Numbered from the stretch's first letter, positions 12,454 to 24,850 are shown. The stretch: DNA of 64,000 nucleotides from Fomes fomentarius (GCA_022606135.1 JABYQN010000004.1:1302001-1366000), one strand, 5' to 3'. Notes: generated by a model from the sequence alone, not told the origin. Program-made: numbers and translations.

Positions 12454-13800
12454 ATGACGACTATTAAGGTCTCAGCAGCGAAGGCGACGCCCTCTGCTCG
12501 CAACCTTCCGACGTCCTTAACCTTCGACAAACTATATGACGCGCTCACTGTATCCGACGTGAAGCAAGCCATCGCTGCCAAGAACCCAAAGGTGCGTGTA
12601 CAGCTCGTGAATGCTGAAGGCATTTCACTGATAATAGGTATAGCTCTACCCGGCGCGTCAAAAGCTTACAGTCAAGGGTGACAATAAGACGCTGTCGGAC
12701 GAGACTTTGCTGCGGGATGCTGGTGTCGCGGACGGCTCCGAAGTTTCCGTGAAGGATTTGGGCCCTCAAGTCGGATGGAGAACTGTGTTCGTGGTTGAAT
12801 ATGTGCGTATTGCATGCATATGCACGAATAGTATGCGAAATAGAACACAAACACGTTTGCACATGTCCAGGGCGGCCCTCTCATCATCCATCCCCTCTTC
12901 TACCATTTGCCCAATCTCTTCTTCGGTGGTCCAGTGCAACACAGTGCGTTGCAAAAGTGAGTGGAATAGTTGTGCTTGTCCCGTTGCGTTGATTCCAACA
13001 TGCATGCACCCAACCAATCGCGAAGGTATGTCTACGGCGCCGTTCTGTTCCATTTCGCCAAGCGTGAGCTGGAGACCGTGTTCGTACACCGGTTCTCTCA
13101 TGGTACCATGCCATTTTTCAACATCTTCAAGAAGTAGGCCTCCTTTCATTGCCTTATACTAAGACGCGTAATTGACGCGTCCTTCCTCTACTCATAGCTC
13201 TGCGCACTACCATTTCCTCTCCGGTGTACTCCTCTCGTGGTCCATTTACAGCCCAAGGTTCGCTGCAAACTCGCCGTGGATCCGAGGAACTATTCGCGAG
13301 AACCCGACCTTCCTCTGGTCGTGTCTCGCTCTCTTCTTGGTGCGTGTCTATACCATCCCCTAATGCGTCGCCATGCTGAACCTCCGATCTCCGCATTATC
13401 TACGTACAGTTCGCCGAACTCTCGAACCTGCACACCCATCTCACCCTCCGCAACTTGCGTCCCGCGGGCACGACTAAGCGCGCCATTCCCAACGGCTACG
13501 GGTTCTCGCTTATCTCCTGCCCCAACTATTTCTTCGAGACCCTCGCCTGGACGTCTATTGCCGTTATGACCGGCAGCTACGCGGGTAGGTATTCCCCGTC
13601 ATTCGCATTCTCACACCCCCTGTTCCGCACGTCAGTGGCGTAACGGCAGTGGCTGACGAACCTGCCCAGCGTATCTCTTCCTCGCGGTCTCGACGTACCA
13701 GATGGCGGTCTGGGCAATCAAAAAGCACAGGAACTACAAGAAGGAGTTCGGCAAGGAGTACCCTCGTGGCAGGAAGGCCATGTTCCCCTTCATTCTCTGA
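12454..13800 (+). CDS. TSC13: very-long-chain enoyl-CoA reductase (ER fatty-acid elongation)
   Basis: Catalyses the last NADPH-dependent step of very-long-chain fatty acid elongation in the ER, feeding sphingolipid synthesis. Exon 1 starts MTTIKVSAAKATPS and, with exon 2 (KLYPARQKLTVKGDNKTL, DGSEVSVKDLG), forms the ubiquitin-like N-terminal domain of TSC13/TECR proteins. Later exons encode EYGGPLIIHPLLYHLPNLFF, FVHRFSHGTMPFFNIF, NSAHYHFLSGVLLSWSIYSP, RNLRPAGTTKRAIPNGYGF and SCPNYFFETLAWTSIAVM. These are characteristic of the steroid 5-alpha-reductase C-terminal domain. The end, YKKEFGKEYPRGRKAMFPFIL, is the usual family terminus. All splice junctions keep frame, so it appears intact. It converges on ARV1 with 191 bases between stop codons. 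Confidence 0.95.
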
Positions 13801-13991
13801 GGGCCGTTCCAAGAGAGCCCTCGTCTCAGGCGGCTGGCATTGTGGGTTCTAGGGTCCAGAACCTTTCCTGAGACGCGTCCCCCTAATGCTAGTGCTGGCG
13901 CTTAATGTTCATCGCAGTGTAGACCTGAGAAGTATTATAGCCATAGCTTTAGCCACGCCACAGCCGACGTTGTTGACATGTCCCCTGATGA

Positions 13992-15963
13992 TCATGGTAT
14001 ACTATACGCCAGCCACATCTCCGCCGCAACCTTGTCATCCCCGCCTAGACCGGTGCCTACCCACTCGCTCACCAGGCTCGCCACGGCCGTCTTTGCCAGC
14101 CACCCCGCCCAGATGATGATCGTCGTGAATATCGGGTGACAGTCGAGGACCACTGTGACGGCGTCCCCGTGCATCAAGTTTGAGGACTAGTGTTAGCGCC
14201 TTTGTCTGCACTAGCAATAATGGAGAAAGCGGGTGCCCTGACTGACCTCGTAAGCCAAAGCCGGCGGCCATCCCACCCAGGACGTTGCGCACGACCCATT
14301 CGCGGTCTAACTTGTCCTCGTCTAGCAGCTCGAGGGCGCGCACAACGAGCGGGTGGCTGAACGCCGTGGCGTTCGGGTGTAGCGGCGGGCGAGACCAGCC
14401 TCCACTACTCCCGTCGCCCCTGCCTCCCTCACTAGCACTCCCGTGCCTCGCCGCGTCCGGGCGCCAGACGGACAGGCAGAAGAGGAGGAAGAGCTTGGTG
14501 AGGGAGGAGTACAGGAGCGTCAGCGGGATGTGCGAGTACCTGCGGGAGCGGCTGGATGTCAGCACTGACGGGGACGGGGACTGGCAGGCATGGGCATAAC
14601 CTCCGGCAGAAGGCGGGAGAAGGAAACTAGCAACAAGGAAAGAAAAAAGGAACGGGAACCGGGGAAAGAGAGAAATTGGGTTTGTCATTTTGGTCGGCGG
14701 GAGATCGTATGCGTAGAGCGAAACTGCAAATAGGCACGCTGGTGTCGGAAGCAGATGAATGCCGAGGCGTCCAACCTATACGTCGGGATTCGGGCTATCC
14801 GTCGGGCTTCGCACGCGAAGCCCGAAGCTTGGCCGTGAGGCAGAACATAGAAGAGTGGAAGATTTCACGAGCCAAAAGAAGCAAGAAGGGTAGACCGGAC
14901 GCGAGAAGCAGTCGCCGTCTGCACACTCGAAGCCCGAATTGTGATATGAGAAGGCTGTTGTTGTGCGGGCACGCACCTGAACTGTTCTCGAATGCCTGAA
15001 ACAGGAGCGGAACCTGGTTTGGGCGAAGGGAGCGCCTTGAGGACGAGGTAGCAGGCGAGTACAACGCCCGCATGAAACGCGGCAGTTTCTGTGGGGCAGA
15101 TGTGTTTGTGTGCGGGTGCACGAGGTCAGGACGGTGTGCCTTGATTCCATGCAACGGAGCATGGGGACATGGGTGAGGCTCAATTCAACGGCACGCACCG
15201 AAGAGACAGCCCACGAGGATGCGGACATAACCTTCGAGCGCGGTTTGGTTCCAGCTCGCTATCTGCTCGCAGGTGTCACCGGCCTGCCTCGAGCCTTGCT
15301 CATAGCCCCTAGTCAGCAAGAAGGTTGAGACGGACAAAAATGGATCGAAACCTACTGAGATGTGTCCAGCGGATAACTGCGGTAAGAATGCGGGATGCGG
15401 GGGAAGTTGTGTGAGCGCGGGTGCGTGCGCCAGTGGCTGAAGATGGAGTGATGAGGGAATGGAGAAGGAACAGGAACGTACATGCATCGACGGAGATCAG
15501 GGCAAACCCTAGTTTGACGATCAGCCACCACCGAGTCTGGGGACAGCGTTAACTTTGACGATAAAAACACCGGTTGATGGACAGCACACGCACCAAAGGA
15601 TCATGATGCTGGACAGAATGCGGGGCATGTTCACTTCCGATTCCCTTGAATGTAGCTTTGTCGCCAGCTCTGCGGGCTCCGAGCCCGCGGTTGTATAGAA
15701 GATGTCGGTAGACGTCCCGCTTTAGCAATATTAAGTCTAAGAGCAGGGTGAGGGTGTCGTGCTCGACGTAAGGGTCAGCAAAGGCGTGACAGGATGTCTA
15801 CGTAACGTTAGATTAGCCAGTGCTCGTTATCGCGAGCAAGCTATCTGAGACCGGGAGAGACGGAACGAGGACTAACACATTGCTCCAGACGGAAGTTGTA
15901 CTTGGAGTCATAGACAGTGTACAGATACGGAGTTGGCGTCGCACAACTGGTGCAGATGGGCAT
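13992..15963 (-). CDS. ARV1: ARV1 family ER lipid-homeostasis protein
   Basis: ARV1 proteins act in the ER in sterol and sphingolipid homeostasis and GPI-anchor synthesis. Exon 1 (ATG at 15963) reads MPICTSCATPTPYLYTVYDS, then FRLEQC. Exon 2, after the acceptor near 15796, reads TSCHAFADPYVEHDTL and ILLKRDVYRHLLYNRG. Together they give the ARV1 homology domain with a four-cysteine zinc site. Following exons encode RWWLIVKLGFALISVDA, then GYEQGSRQAGDTCEQIASW, TAAFHAGVVLACYLVLKALP and SHIPLTLLYSSLTKLFLLF. The last part is FSHPLVVRALELLDEDKLD, EWVVRNVLGGMAAGFGL and FTTIIIWAGWLAKTAVASL, hydrophobic segments typical of the family. About seven exons. The stop is at 13992. An alternative frame through the second exon failed to join the next exon, so no frameshift is proposed. 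Confidence 0.9.
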
Positions 15964-16520
15964 GATTCAATAGTACGGTTCCGGAAGTTCCAGATATGTT
16001 CAATGTTTGATGGAACAAGATAGCAAATCAAGCAATCCAGCAAGGGTCCTTCGAGAAGTGGTTGGGGTCGCACTACAGCGGCGCATGCACAGGGCCTAAG
16101 AGAGTCAGTCATCCACAATGTCAGAAGGCGAATAACAACGATAGCCGAAGAGGATTCAAACCTCGGTTAAGAGCGACTAGGTGAGTATTCAGAAGAGCTC
16201 TGAGTAGATCCCAGTGGCGCCCGTGGACGGGAGTGTCGGTAGCCTCAAGATCACTGTGCTTCACTCAGAGGTCAGACACAGGCTGCTGCTTCTGCTTCAG
16301 CCAACAAGCGCCTACAAGGATTCATAGGCGCCTACCAGGCGGCGGCCCGCCGGGACCGGCCTGTGCCTGTCGGCTCGGAGGCGTTCACCACCGACGTTAA
16401 CTCCAACGACTTGCTCGAGTTCCATCCTGCTGTCCATCTCTGTAGCTTTGAACGGGATCACGATCTTGCTTTACGTCTTGAGCTCTCGTACTCACAAGAT
16501 CATCTCTTTCTGTCCGCAAA
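15964..16520. promoter_or_regulatory. bidirectional intergenic region, ARV1 / GET4
   Basis: These 557 bases lie between divergent start codons. A minus-strand GGTTTGAATCC near 16152-16162 looks like a tRNA B box, but no matching acceptor stem was found. No clear TATA box on either strand. Confidence 0.5.
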
Positions 16521-18181
16521 ATGCCTCCCGCTCGAGCTACGTCTTCTACGCGGGCTCTTGAGGCGATCTTGCCCCTCATCGCGTCTGGCCAACCCTATGA
16601 AGCACATCAAAAGGCCCGAACATTCGCGTCGCGATACAACAAATCTGGTCAATACGATACTGCCATAGACGTCCTCTTCCAATCTTCCCGTGAGCTTCTC
16701 AAGGTCGGGCAGCAAGGGAGTGGGACAGATCTCGCATCTTTCCTGGTGGATGTGTACGAGACCAAGGGCGAATCAGTGAGCGATGAAAGCCGAAGTGAGT
16801 TCCTTGTGCCTTCATATGCCCAATTTCCGACGTCGCGGAGCTTCTTGCTGACCATGGCTGGACAAACGGTCCCAGGTCGGCTCACTCAGTTGATAGCACT
16901 CGCGGGCCCTTCGGGCTCCTGGCGGAAAACCATTATTGACAAGTCTATCAGGTAAGCATCTTCGCCTGCGTATTACTTGGTACTGGACGAGCCGTAACGC
17001 TATCCAGCTGGTCCGCCAGGGCTGGTCTACGCCCAGGAGGCGATCCCGATCTTCATCATTACGTTGGAGAACTCCTGTACAAAGGTATGTCTACGGGTAA
17101 GCCCGTCCTCATCGTCTACAATCTTATTGGTGCTTGGCGTCGGCTGCCCAGAGGGAAGCTTCGATGCCGCAGAGCCACATCTCCTTGCGGCGGGAAAGCG
17201 GGACAGTGCTCGGCTACTGGCAGAGCTCTTCGTCGATTGGATTGGCCCAGAAGGACCGGTAGGAGCGTTCGCTCTCCGTGGGACCATACCGTAAGTTCTA
17301 TAAGCTCATCCGTCCATGCGAGATGCCGACGATATCCTTCGTTCCGAACCGCAGGTATTTGCAGAACGGCAATATCCTTGCTGCTCGGACTTTCATCGAC
17401 CACCTCGTCTCTCAGCTGACCTCCCGACGACCTTCGTTACTCTCCTCGCACCAACCTTCGCCAATTCCTGTGGGAAAGCCATCTGAAGGCGAACAGGACG
17501 AGATTCTCTTCACCACGGACTCGGCTGTCAATTTCGCGCAGCTCGCGGTACGAACATGTCAGCGTGCCCAAGGGGAAAAGAACAAGGCGATGCGTGAAGC
17601 GTGGGTTCGGCTTTGCGGAACGTATCAAAGCAGAGGTGGCGTTGTCGCGAATAGGGAAGTCCGGAAGGTGAGTGCTTGGTTCGCTTGCGCGGTGTTTCAA
17701 CCTTCCAGCGTCAAGTATGCAATACCGTTGCATGTTGCGATCGTCTCTCAACATTCTGTGGATGGATCTCCATGACGCTCTGACCAATTTATCCCGTTTC
17801 TTTCCCGCGTCAACCGATAAGGAGTGCGCATCTCCCATCCCACTTAATCACTGCCATGAAGGGTGCATGCACAGATGCAGCTCTCGGCATTTGTTTAGAT
17901 GCCTGGACCCGTCTTCTTTTCCTTCTCTTCTGTCGTCGCTACATTCCGAGCGATCCCAGCACGCGCTCTATACACTTCTGACACGACCTATCCCATACTC
18001 ACAGGCGCTCATTGATATTGCTGAACTCTATTTCGCAATTCCACCCCCGCGCGCCCAACAGGCTAACCCCCTTGGCGACATGATTTCCGCCATGTTCGGA
18101 GGCGGCGCCCCACCGACGACGGCGTCTACGCGTAGGGCACTCACGCCAGCGGCCCCGACGTCTACACCTGGGTTGGACTGA
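16521..18181 (+). CDS. GET4: GET4, tail-anchored protein targeting factor
   Basis: Get4 with Get5 hands tail-anchored membrane proteins from Sgt2 to Get3 in the cytosol for ER insertion. It folds as a TPR-like alpha-solenoid. Exon 1 reads MPPARATSSTRALEAILP, then QPYEAHQKARTFASRYN, LFQSSRELLKVGQQGSGTDL and ASFLVDVYETKGE. Later exons give LTQLIALAGP, WRKTIIDKSI, DPDLHHYVGELLYKEGSFD, AAEPHLLAAGKRDSARLLAE, YLQNGNILAARTFIDHL and NFAQLAVRTCQRA. The last exon (from 18005) reads ALIDIAELYFAIPPPRAQQ, then NPLGDMISAMFGGG and a Pro/Thr-rich end. The final intron (17668-18004, 337 nt) is far longer than its neighbours. The gene appears intact. Confidence 0.92.
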
Positions 18182-19468
18182 TGGCTGGCCCGGTCAGCTC
18201 GGTGTTGGTGGTTCTCCGACTTTGGAAATATACCTATCGGGCTCGTGAGGAGCCGGCGGAGGAAGGAATAACATGTCAGGAGTTACGATACTTCTACGTC
18301 CGTGCGCGGTTTTCGTACTGGGGGCGCAGGGGGGTGACGAAAATATAGACAGAGAAGCGTGTGTGCGGAGTAATAGGCAAAGTGACACTGCCCCCACGTC
18401 ACGGACGTCGTCGTCGGCGCACACGGCACGTCGTTCTTTCAACTGGAGCTCCCCCAAGTTGCAGTGGGGCCCAACACGAGTGCGGTCGCTCTGTCCGGCG
18501 CCGGGCATGGCGCAAGAACCTGCCTCTTCTGTCGTTGATGTGCAGATTACAGGCTGCTGACTCTGAGTCTGAGGCCCCCTGGAATGGAACTCAGGAAAGA
18601 TGCACCCGCCAATGTCAATGTCAGGGCCAGTCTTGGACCTGGCTCCAGCGTGTTATTAATATTCATATTCATACGTACATGTGTGCCAGCCCACGTGAAC
18701 AAGCATTGACAGCGCGAGATCCGATACTAAACTGTTGACAGTGCACACTAACGTGTAGGATGTCCGGAGCATGCAGTTGCTGGGTCTGATCGCCGTAAGG
18801 CCATTGGACGAAAGCTTCACGGGTGGCTGCGCGGAACTTATAACGCTGTCACGAACCACAGACGACCCTTCAGTGCATCTGTCCTTCCAGGTTGATGAAA
18901 GCTTCGTGCTCGGTGGAACGTAGGGAACGCTCAACGAATCATGATTACCTTCAGCGCGTTATTTGTGGGCGATGCTACGATAGGTGGGTGATAAAATCCC
19001 CCTGTATGGAAGGTTTGAATGAGTGGCGGCGTCAACGTACGGCATCGCCGAGTAACGAGCCTCACGGGCACCTCGAGGCCAGGGTCAATATTGCGTTTGC
19101 AACGCACATATCCATGCATGGCTAGATAATTGACATTCCGGGACATGGGCTCGGGAGCACTCTCCAAATTCCAACCATGAGCACGGGCAGGGAGTACCGA
19201 AACCTTCCCTGTCCGATGGCACCGCACCACACTACGGGCTGAGCCGCTGTCCGTACAGTAGCCGGCGCGAATATTCTACCGCCAGCGTGAGATCATGCAT
19301 ACCGGCTCGCCGGAGGGCGCTGGCGACCCGCGGAGAATGGCTTGAAGGTGCCTCGGGAGGGCCTCGGGGTTGCGCAGATGGGCCAGGCTGTGGGTATAGA
19401 TAGGTATTACACACACTTTCTGACATAGGATGACGCCAATCTGTCATAAAGGACCACGAGCAAGACGT
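18182..19468. other. 1.3 kb between convergent genes, no gene recognised
   Basis: It holds the three-prime flanks of GET4 and the HSBP1-like gene. Short reading frames on both strands show no family signature. Confidence 0.4.
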
Positions 19469-20010
19469 CTATCCGCTTGAGGTGCTCTTCCACTGAGGGA
19501 TCGAAGGAGACTGCGGGAGGCTGGGTGGGAGTGGAGGGGGAGCATCGCTATTGATGATATCATGTATTGAAGCCTCGAGCGCGTCGACACGACTTGACAT
19601 CTGCGTCACTGCACGACACAGGGGGTAAGGGGGGTCGGGGTGCGACAGATGATTGAGAAGGAGGAATGGACATACTGCGGTCTAGAATCTGGCTGGACAT
19701 GTCCTCAAACTTCTGGTCCAGCTGTTCGAGCAGGGACTCCACCTGGAGGATGCCATCGTATACAGCCCCACGGTCGCCGAAACGCATGGAAAAAGATTAG
19801 TATGGTGGAGAGACTAGAAGAGAGATTACCGCTGCGTACAAACGCTGTCAACTCATGGGGGCTCGATATGTCCGAGGCATTTGTCACGGACTTCGTGGCG
19901 CCGGCCGTAGTAGACGAGGCGGTGGATAATGTCGATTGGGCGGTTTGTGGCCGAGATCCCGGAGCGACATTGAGAGGAAGGGCAGGAGATGACTGAGTAG
20001 GCGGCGGCAT
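19469..20010 (-). CDS. HSBP1: heat shock factor-binding protein 1 (HSBP1) homologue
   Basis: HSBP1 proteins are very short coiled coils that trimerise and bind HSF trimers, and they are also linked to WASH-complex assembly. Three exons. Exon 1 (20010 to about 19828) has a Pro/Ser/Thr-rich leader, then SSPHELTAFVRS. Exon 2 (about 19742-19672) reads VESLLEQLDQKFEDMSSQIL, then DR. Exon 3 (about 19609-19469) continues MTQMSSRVDALEASIHDIIN, then a Pro/Ser tail ending KSTSSG. The heptad pattern and the KF-x2-MS-x2-I ... MSSR-x2-LE spacing match HSBP1. The fungal protein is longer than animal HSBP1 through its disordered ends. Splice phases are consistent. Confidence 0.82.
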
Positions 20011-21424
20011 GTCAGCCGAGGCACAGGCAGTTATTGTTGTGGCTTGTTCTTGTTAAGGGGCAACAAAAGCCGGTGTACACGTTCTCTTTCGAGATGGAAT
20101 GTGATAGATAGTAGACGGCTTGTGACGCGAATCAGGCGGAAGAGAGGCAAGGAGCGTGATACGTTCGTCGCAGTGTTTGGTTGCAATGCAACTTCAACTT
20201 GAAGACGGACAGACTGTATGGCCCTGGCAGATGATCAGATCCGGACTCGCGGACTCTCGGGAGTACACAGCCCGATGCGGAGACATGCGGACTTACATTC
20301 TCAGACGGGCGGACACGGGCGGAGCGGGAAAACGTGTCTTGTCTTCTTGCCCATCGCCCGGATCTGTCCCGGCGATGCATCTCGTTGGCCACACCACAGT
20401 ACCATCTCATGCCTCACGCTTGCTATCTGAAACACCTGCCATCCTCGCTATTGTCTCCCCGGCCCTGGATCTTCCCCTCATACCATTACATGCTTAATGA
20501 AGCGGAGCTGGGATCTTGTCATCCCAATCACTGGACGAAAGTGCAACGAGTCACTTTCCCCGTCTGAGCTTACGTGTTCGGCACTGCCGTTTTTGTTTCG
20601 ACGAGTCAACCGTTTCCGCTGGTAGTTCGGACTGTCCGTATGTGACCTCGCATAGCCATCCCAAATGAAGGACCCTGTGGCATCCCGTAAGTTGACAGGA
20701 AACTCTTACCTTTTACGCTGACGCGCGGTTCCTTTTGGCTCGCAACGTGGATCCTCCTGCAAATCGGCTTCAGAATGCCTGGCCTATCTTGCGTTGGAGC
20801 CCCGACAGTCTGGCCGGAAAACGTGGTGAGCGCAAACAAAAGCCCCCTCTCGCATGTCTCACCATCAAGGGTCGTGCAAGACGGGGCTTATTGTTTCCAA
20901 AACGGAGGACATACCTCGGGCCCTTCATCAGGGTGGTCGCTTTCCGGGAACCCGTGCCGGTCAAATCTGTTACTGCGTTGCTGAGAATGTGCCAGCGGTT
21001 CCGTGCTTTTCGCACATCATGGTCCGCCCCCTTGTTCGTATCGTTGTTGGCCATCCAGATGTCCTGGATCTAAATTGAGCTCTTGTCTCTGTGGACCTGT
21101 GTGGACTCGAATATGTATTCTGCATGGAATACTGGTACGTCTTGTCTACGTGGTAAGCTAAGCTAACACACCAGGCGACGTTATGGCGTCGGCGCAAGGA
21201 CGAACTGCGGACGCGCTGCGGCTGGCGGCGCGGCGGGACGCTCAACATATTTTGCAGTCAATTCTCTAACATGAGCATTGATACCCGGCGATCCCCTGTC
21301 GGTAGGTCCTACCAATAAGGATCATCAACCATCCATGTTCGCTTGACAGATTCGCCTTTCCGCATTCGCAAAACAATACGGCACTTTTCCCTGCCTTCCG
21401 GTCGCTCCGCGTCAAGCCGCAAGT
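20011..21424. other. 1.4 kb divergent intergenic region, no gene recognised
   Basis: Upstream regions of the HSBP1-like gene and of terpene synthase 1. Reading frames near 20735-21073 on both strands show no motif. Confidence 0.4.
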
Positions 21425-21432
21425 GTATATAA
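21425..21432 (+). promoter_or_regulatory. TATA box of terpene synthase 1
   Basis: gtatataag lies about 120 bases upstream of the chosen ATG. Its position makes the in-frame upstream ATG at 21449 too close to the transcription start to be likely. Confidence 0.6.
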
Positions 21433-21547
21433 GCCCCGGGCGGTCCCGTTGCTGGAATCGGTGCGACACTCTTTCCTTCTTGCGCTACTTGTTCCTATAC
21501 CGTCACCTCCTCTTCCTCCTCCTCCTTCGCGTATCTACTGTACATCC

Positions 21548-22813
21548 ATGGCTGTAGCTCCCGCAAACCCCGCGCCCACCGACTCGGAAGAGGTCATCCT
21601 CAAGTTCCCCGATTTCATCTCGCCGGTTCCGTATCCTCTTCGCTGCCACGCCCAGGAGAAGGAGGTGTCGCGCGAGTCCGAGGAATGGCTCATCAACCTG
21701 GCCAACTTCAGCGAGAAGCAGCTCAGCAAGTTCCGTGGTTTGAACGGCGGACTGCTCAGCTGTATGTGCTACATCGAATGCTCGTTTGACGAGGCCCGCG
21801 TATGCGCCGATTACATGAACTACCTCTTCACCCTCGACGACTGGACGGACGAATTTGACACCACAGGGACACGCGGTCTCGCAGAGTGTGTCATGAACAC
21901 GCTCTACCACCCACACACGTATCACTCTGACACTGTCGCACACCGGTTGACGAAGTCGTGAGTGTCTTCTTTTTCGCATCGTGTTTCTGGGGCGTGGGGG
22001 AATTGGAGTGCTCACGTGCCCTGTCTTTTTGTTCTTCCATGCCTCCGTTTCCAGGTGGTGGCTGCGCATGCTCGAATCCGCGGGCCCTGGCTGCCGTCAG
22101 CGCCTCATGTCGACGCTCGACACTTACTTCCAGGCCATCATGCAGCAGGCGGCCGACCGTACGGGGCGTGACATCCCCGAGCTGGAGGAGTACATTCTTC
22201 TTCGACGGGACACGTCCGGCTGCAAGACTGGCTTCGCATTCATTGAGTATGCGGCGCGCATCGATCTCCCCGACGACGTCATCGAGCATCCCGTCCTCAA
22301 GGCGCTGTCGGACGCGACGAATGATCTCGTCTCGTGGGCGAACGTGAGTACTTCGTGTCTCCTCTGTCCTTGTTCTCCGACGTCCCCCCGGCTGATCATA
22401 TGTCCGGTGCGCAGGACGTGCTCTCGTACAATGCGGAGCAAGCACGCGGAGACGTGAGTCAATGATGTGCCATCGTAATTATAGTCGTGCGGCTGACGGG
22501 CGGCGACATACAGACGCACAACCTCGTTTGCGTTCTCATGGCGCAGAACGACGTCGACCGCCAGGGCGCGATCGAGCAGGCGTACGAGCTCTGGGAGAAG
22601 ACGCTCCAGTGGTTCTTCGAGTGCCGGAAGGTCATCCCTTCGTGGGGTCCCGAAATCGACCGACAGGTCGCGCTGTACGTCCAGGGTCTGGAGGACTGGA
22701 TCATCGCCAACGGCGTCTGGAGCTTCGAGACGAAACGCTACTTTGGGGAAGAGGCGCAGCTGGTGAGGAAGACGCGTCAGGTCAAGCTTCTCCCTGTTCG
22801 CCCTGAGGCCTGA
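21548..22813 (+). CDS. class I terpene synthase 1 (sesquiterpene synthase type)
   Basis: Ionises a prenyl diphosphate, probably farnesyl diphosphate, and cyclises it; cytosolic and Mg-dependent. Four exons: 21548-21957, 22055-22343, 22415-22453, 22514-22813. Exon 1 has FPDFISPVPYPLRCH, then NYLFTLDDWTDEFD, the Asp-rich motif D-D-x2-D at about residues 99-103. Exon 2 has LRRDTSGCKTGFAFIEYA and DLPDDVIEHP. The NSE triad ND-x2-S-x3-E (WANDVLSYNAEQARGD) is formed across the exon 2/3 junction, and the following intron is in turn just before THNLVCVLMAQND. The RY pair WSFETKRYFG is near the end. About 345 residues, with no plant-like N-terminal domain, as usual for basidiomycete enzymes. Product cannot be told from sequence. 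A paralogue is encoded on the opposite strand at 36260-37437. Confidence 0.93.
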
Positions 22814-24850
22814 GGGCTGTGACAGCCGTCGCGGGACCTTTGGTTCTGACGAGGAGGTGCGCGATTTTTTTTCCATTGTTCGTTATGTGCAATGTTTGGG
22901 CGGTGCGTGCTGACTCGTGCGGTGTTTAGGAAAATGATCATCGCCGGGTACACAGGTCGGCGCAGACAAGAAAACAAACAATCATGACATGTCATCATGT
23001 GGCCCGGGGCACTGTGCGCCGTCGTGGTCGGGTCCGACGTATGGTAGTAGTGTGCGGTATGCAGTTAATGTGCCTAGAAGCTTACAGCAGGCGCCGCTCC
23101 TCGTGGCGCTTACTTTGCGATTGATTCGTTACCTACATTCGTTCGTTTTATTCGCTCTGACTTATTTGTATATTCGCCTTCGTCTTTCCTTTCGCCTTCC
23201 CCCTCCCTCCTGCCTGTTGTGTCTACTTACACCTACATCTCTACACCCCTATTTGAGCGTACTTACCCCTTCGTTCCTAGTATGTGTCTCAGCACGGATG
23301 TAGCACCAGTCTGTACCTAGATTATCACCTGCCCATGCGATGTCATGCGGCATGCGCGCGATTTGCATGCCCATCTATGTTCTACTTAGCAGCTTCACGC
23401 GTGACCCCGGAGTGTGTATCGGTGACGTCGCCGCGCTCCTCATGGGATCGGGACATGGCTTGCAACTGAATGCTGTGGGCGGATGACCATTGGGTTGGCT
23501 GGCTCAGAAACCTTGGTTGCTTCGCGAATCAGGAACAAGTTGGGGGAGGGAGGGCTCAGCCGGTGGGTAGTCATGTCGTGAATGGGTGGCGCGTGTGGGA
23601 GTGGTTCACACTGGGAGATTCTATTCTCTGAGCCGACGTTGCCATTCAGCGGTCTATTTCGTCCGCACTGGCCAGACCTGGAACGCAATATCGCCCGATA
23701 TGGCTTGCGGGAGAAGGCACGCAGATAAAAGGAGAGAGGACTGCCCGAGCGGGACACGCCTGGGAGCGCGCGAAGCTGGGACTGACCTTCGACTTTCGCC
23801 AGCGCAGCGCGCTTCCGAATCTGTCCTTCGGCGCAACGACATTCGGCCCGGGCCGCCCGGTCTGCCAGCAGCGCAGACGGTACGTAAAAAGATTATTACT
23901 GGTCGGGACTCGGATGGTGGCATATTTGCAGCCGCAACGTTCTGCCAAGTTGTGTGGTGCCCCCCCGCAGTGCGATGACCAATGGGCAATACGTGAAGTT
24001 CATACAGTGCAGGGTCCGATTTCCAACCCAGCGAGTCTGCCCCCACTGCTGCCACCTGGCTTCACTGAAGCTTTCGAGTTTGCCCCCGTCGCCGCGTTCG
24101 CCAGGATGATCGTCGCTTGCAACGCACCCACGCTCGCCCGACAGATGCACCAGCTCCAGGCTGGGGCCGGCCGTGGTTCCCGGTGCATGCTCATGCGGCC
24201 CTAGGTCGTTTTTTTTTCGCCTGCGATTCCTCTATAGCACACTAATCTAATTGAAATTTCAGCAACAGGAATACATTCGTGCCCAGCGGCGGCGGCGCCT
24301 TTCTGCCAGGATGCCACTTAGGATTTTTCTTTTTTCTTTTGCCACAAGCGCCTGCGGGCCATCGATATTCGAATACTATGCGTAAGTTTCAGACATATTG
24401 TTCTCTTCGACCCAGGTCGACGTCCGGGGGAGCATCCGAGTCGGAGGCGCTCCCACAACCGGGAGATTCCAAACGTTGAACGGACAGTGACGGCGCGTCA
24501 CTTTCATTCACCACGTCCAACAGAGCCTCCTCCTCGGTTGCGTGCGCACCACAGCAGCCATCAGCAGCAACCGGCGGCGCACAACAATCTCTCCATCTCC
24601 CCACACAAATCCCAGACATCGTGTTCTTTTGGACTAGACAGTGTTTCCGGAACGCCTCCTCCGACATCCCCTCCCAACTCCCGGGTGGTGGCGCCGGCGC
24701 ATACCGTTGGAGTTGGCGACTGACAGCGAGCCCATCTACTACTTACTGCGTCCGGTGCGAACGCATGGAGGATGGTGGTGGGGCGCACGGCAACATTGGA
24801 CTACGACTGTCAAACTCCCCAAATATGTCACAAACGTGTTTCGTAGTGTG

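Noticed and set aside
15560..15700. Frameshift in ARV1 after LLYNRG
   Set aside because: A +1 frame looked attractive, but the original frame joins the next exon (RWWLIVKLGF) with good splice sites and no stop.
16140..16240. tRNA gene on the minus strand suggested by GGTTTGAATCC
   Set aside because: Four of five T-stem pairs form, but no 5' acceptor strand complementary to the 3' TCGGCTA lies at a fitting distance.
21449..21547. N-terminal extension of terpene synthase 1 from the upstream in-frame ATG
   Set aside because: That ATG is only about 20 bases after the TATA box, and such enzymes normally lack a hydrophobic leader.
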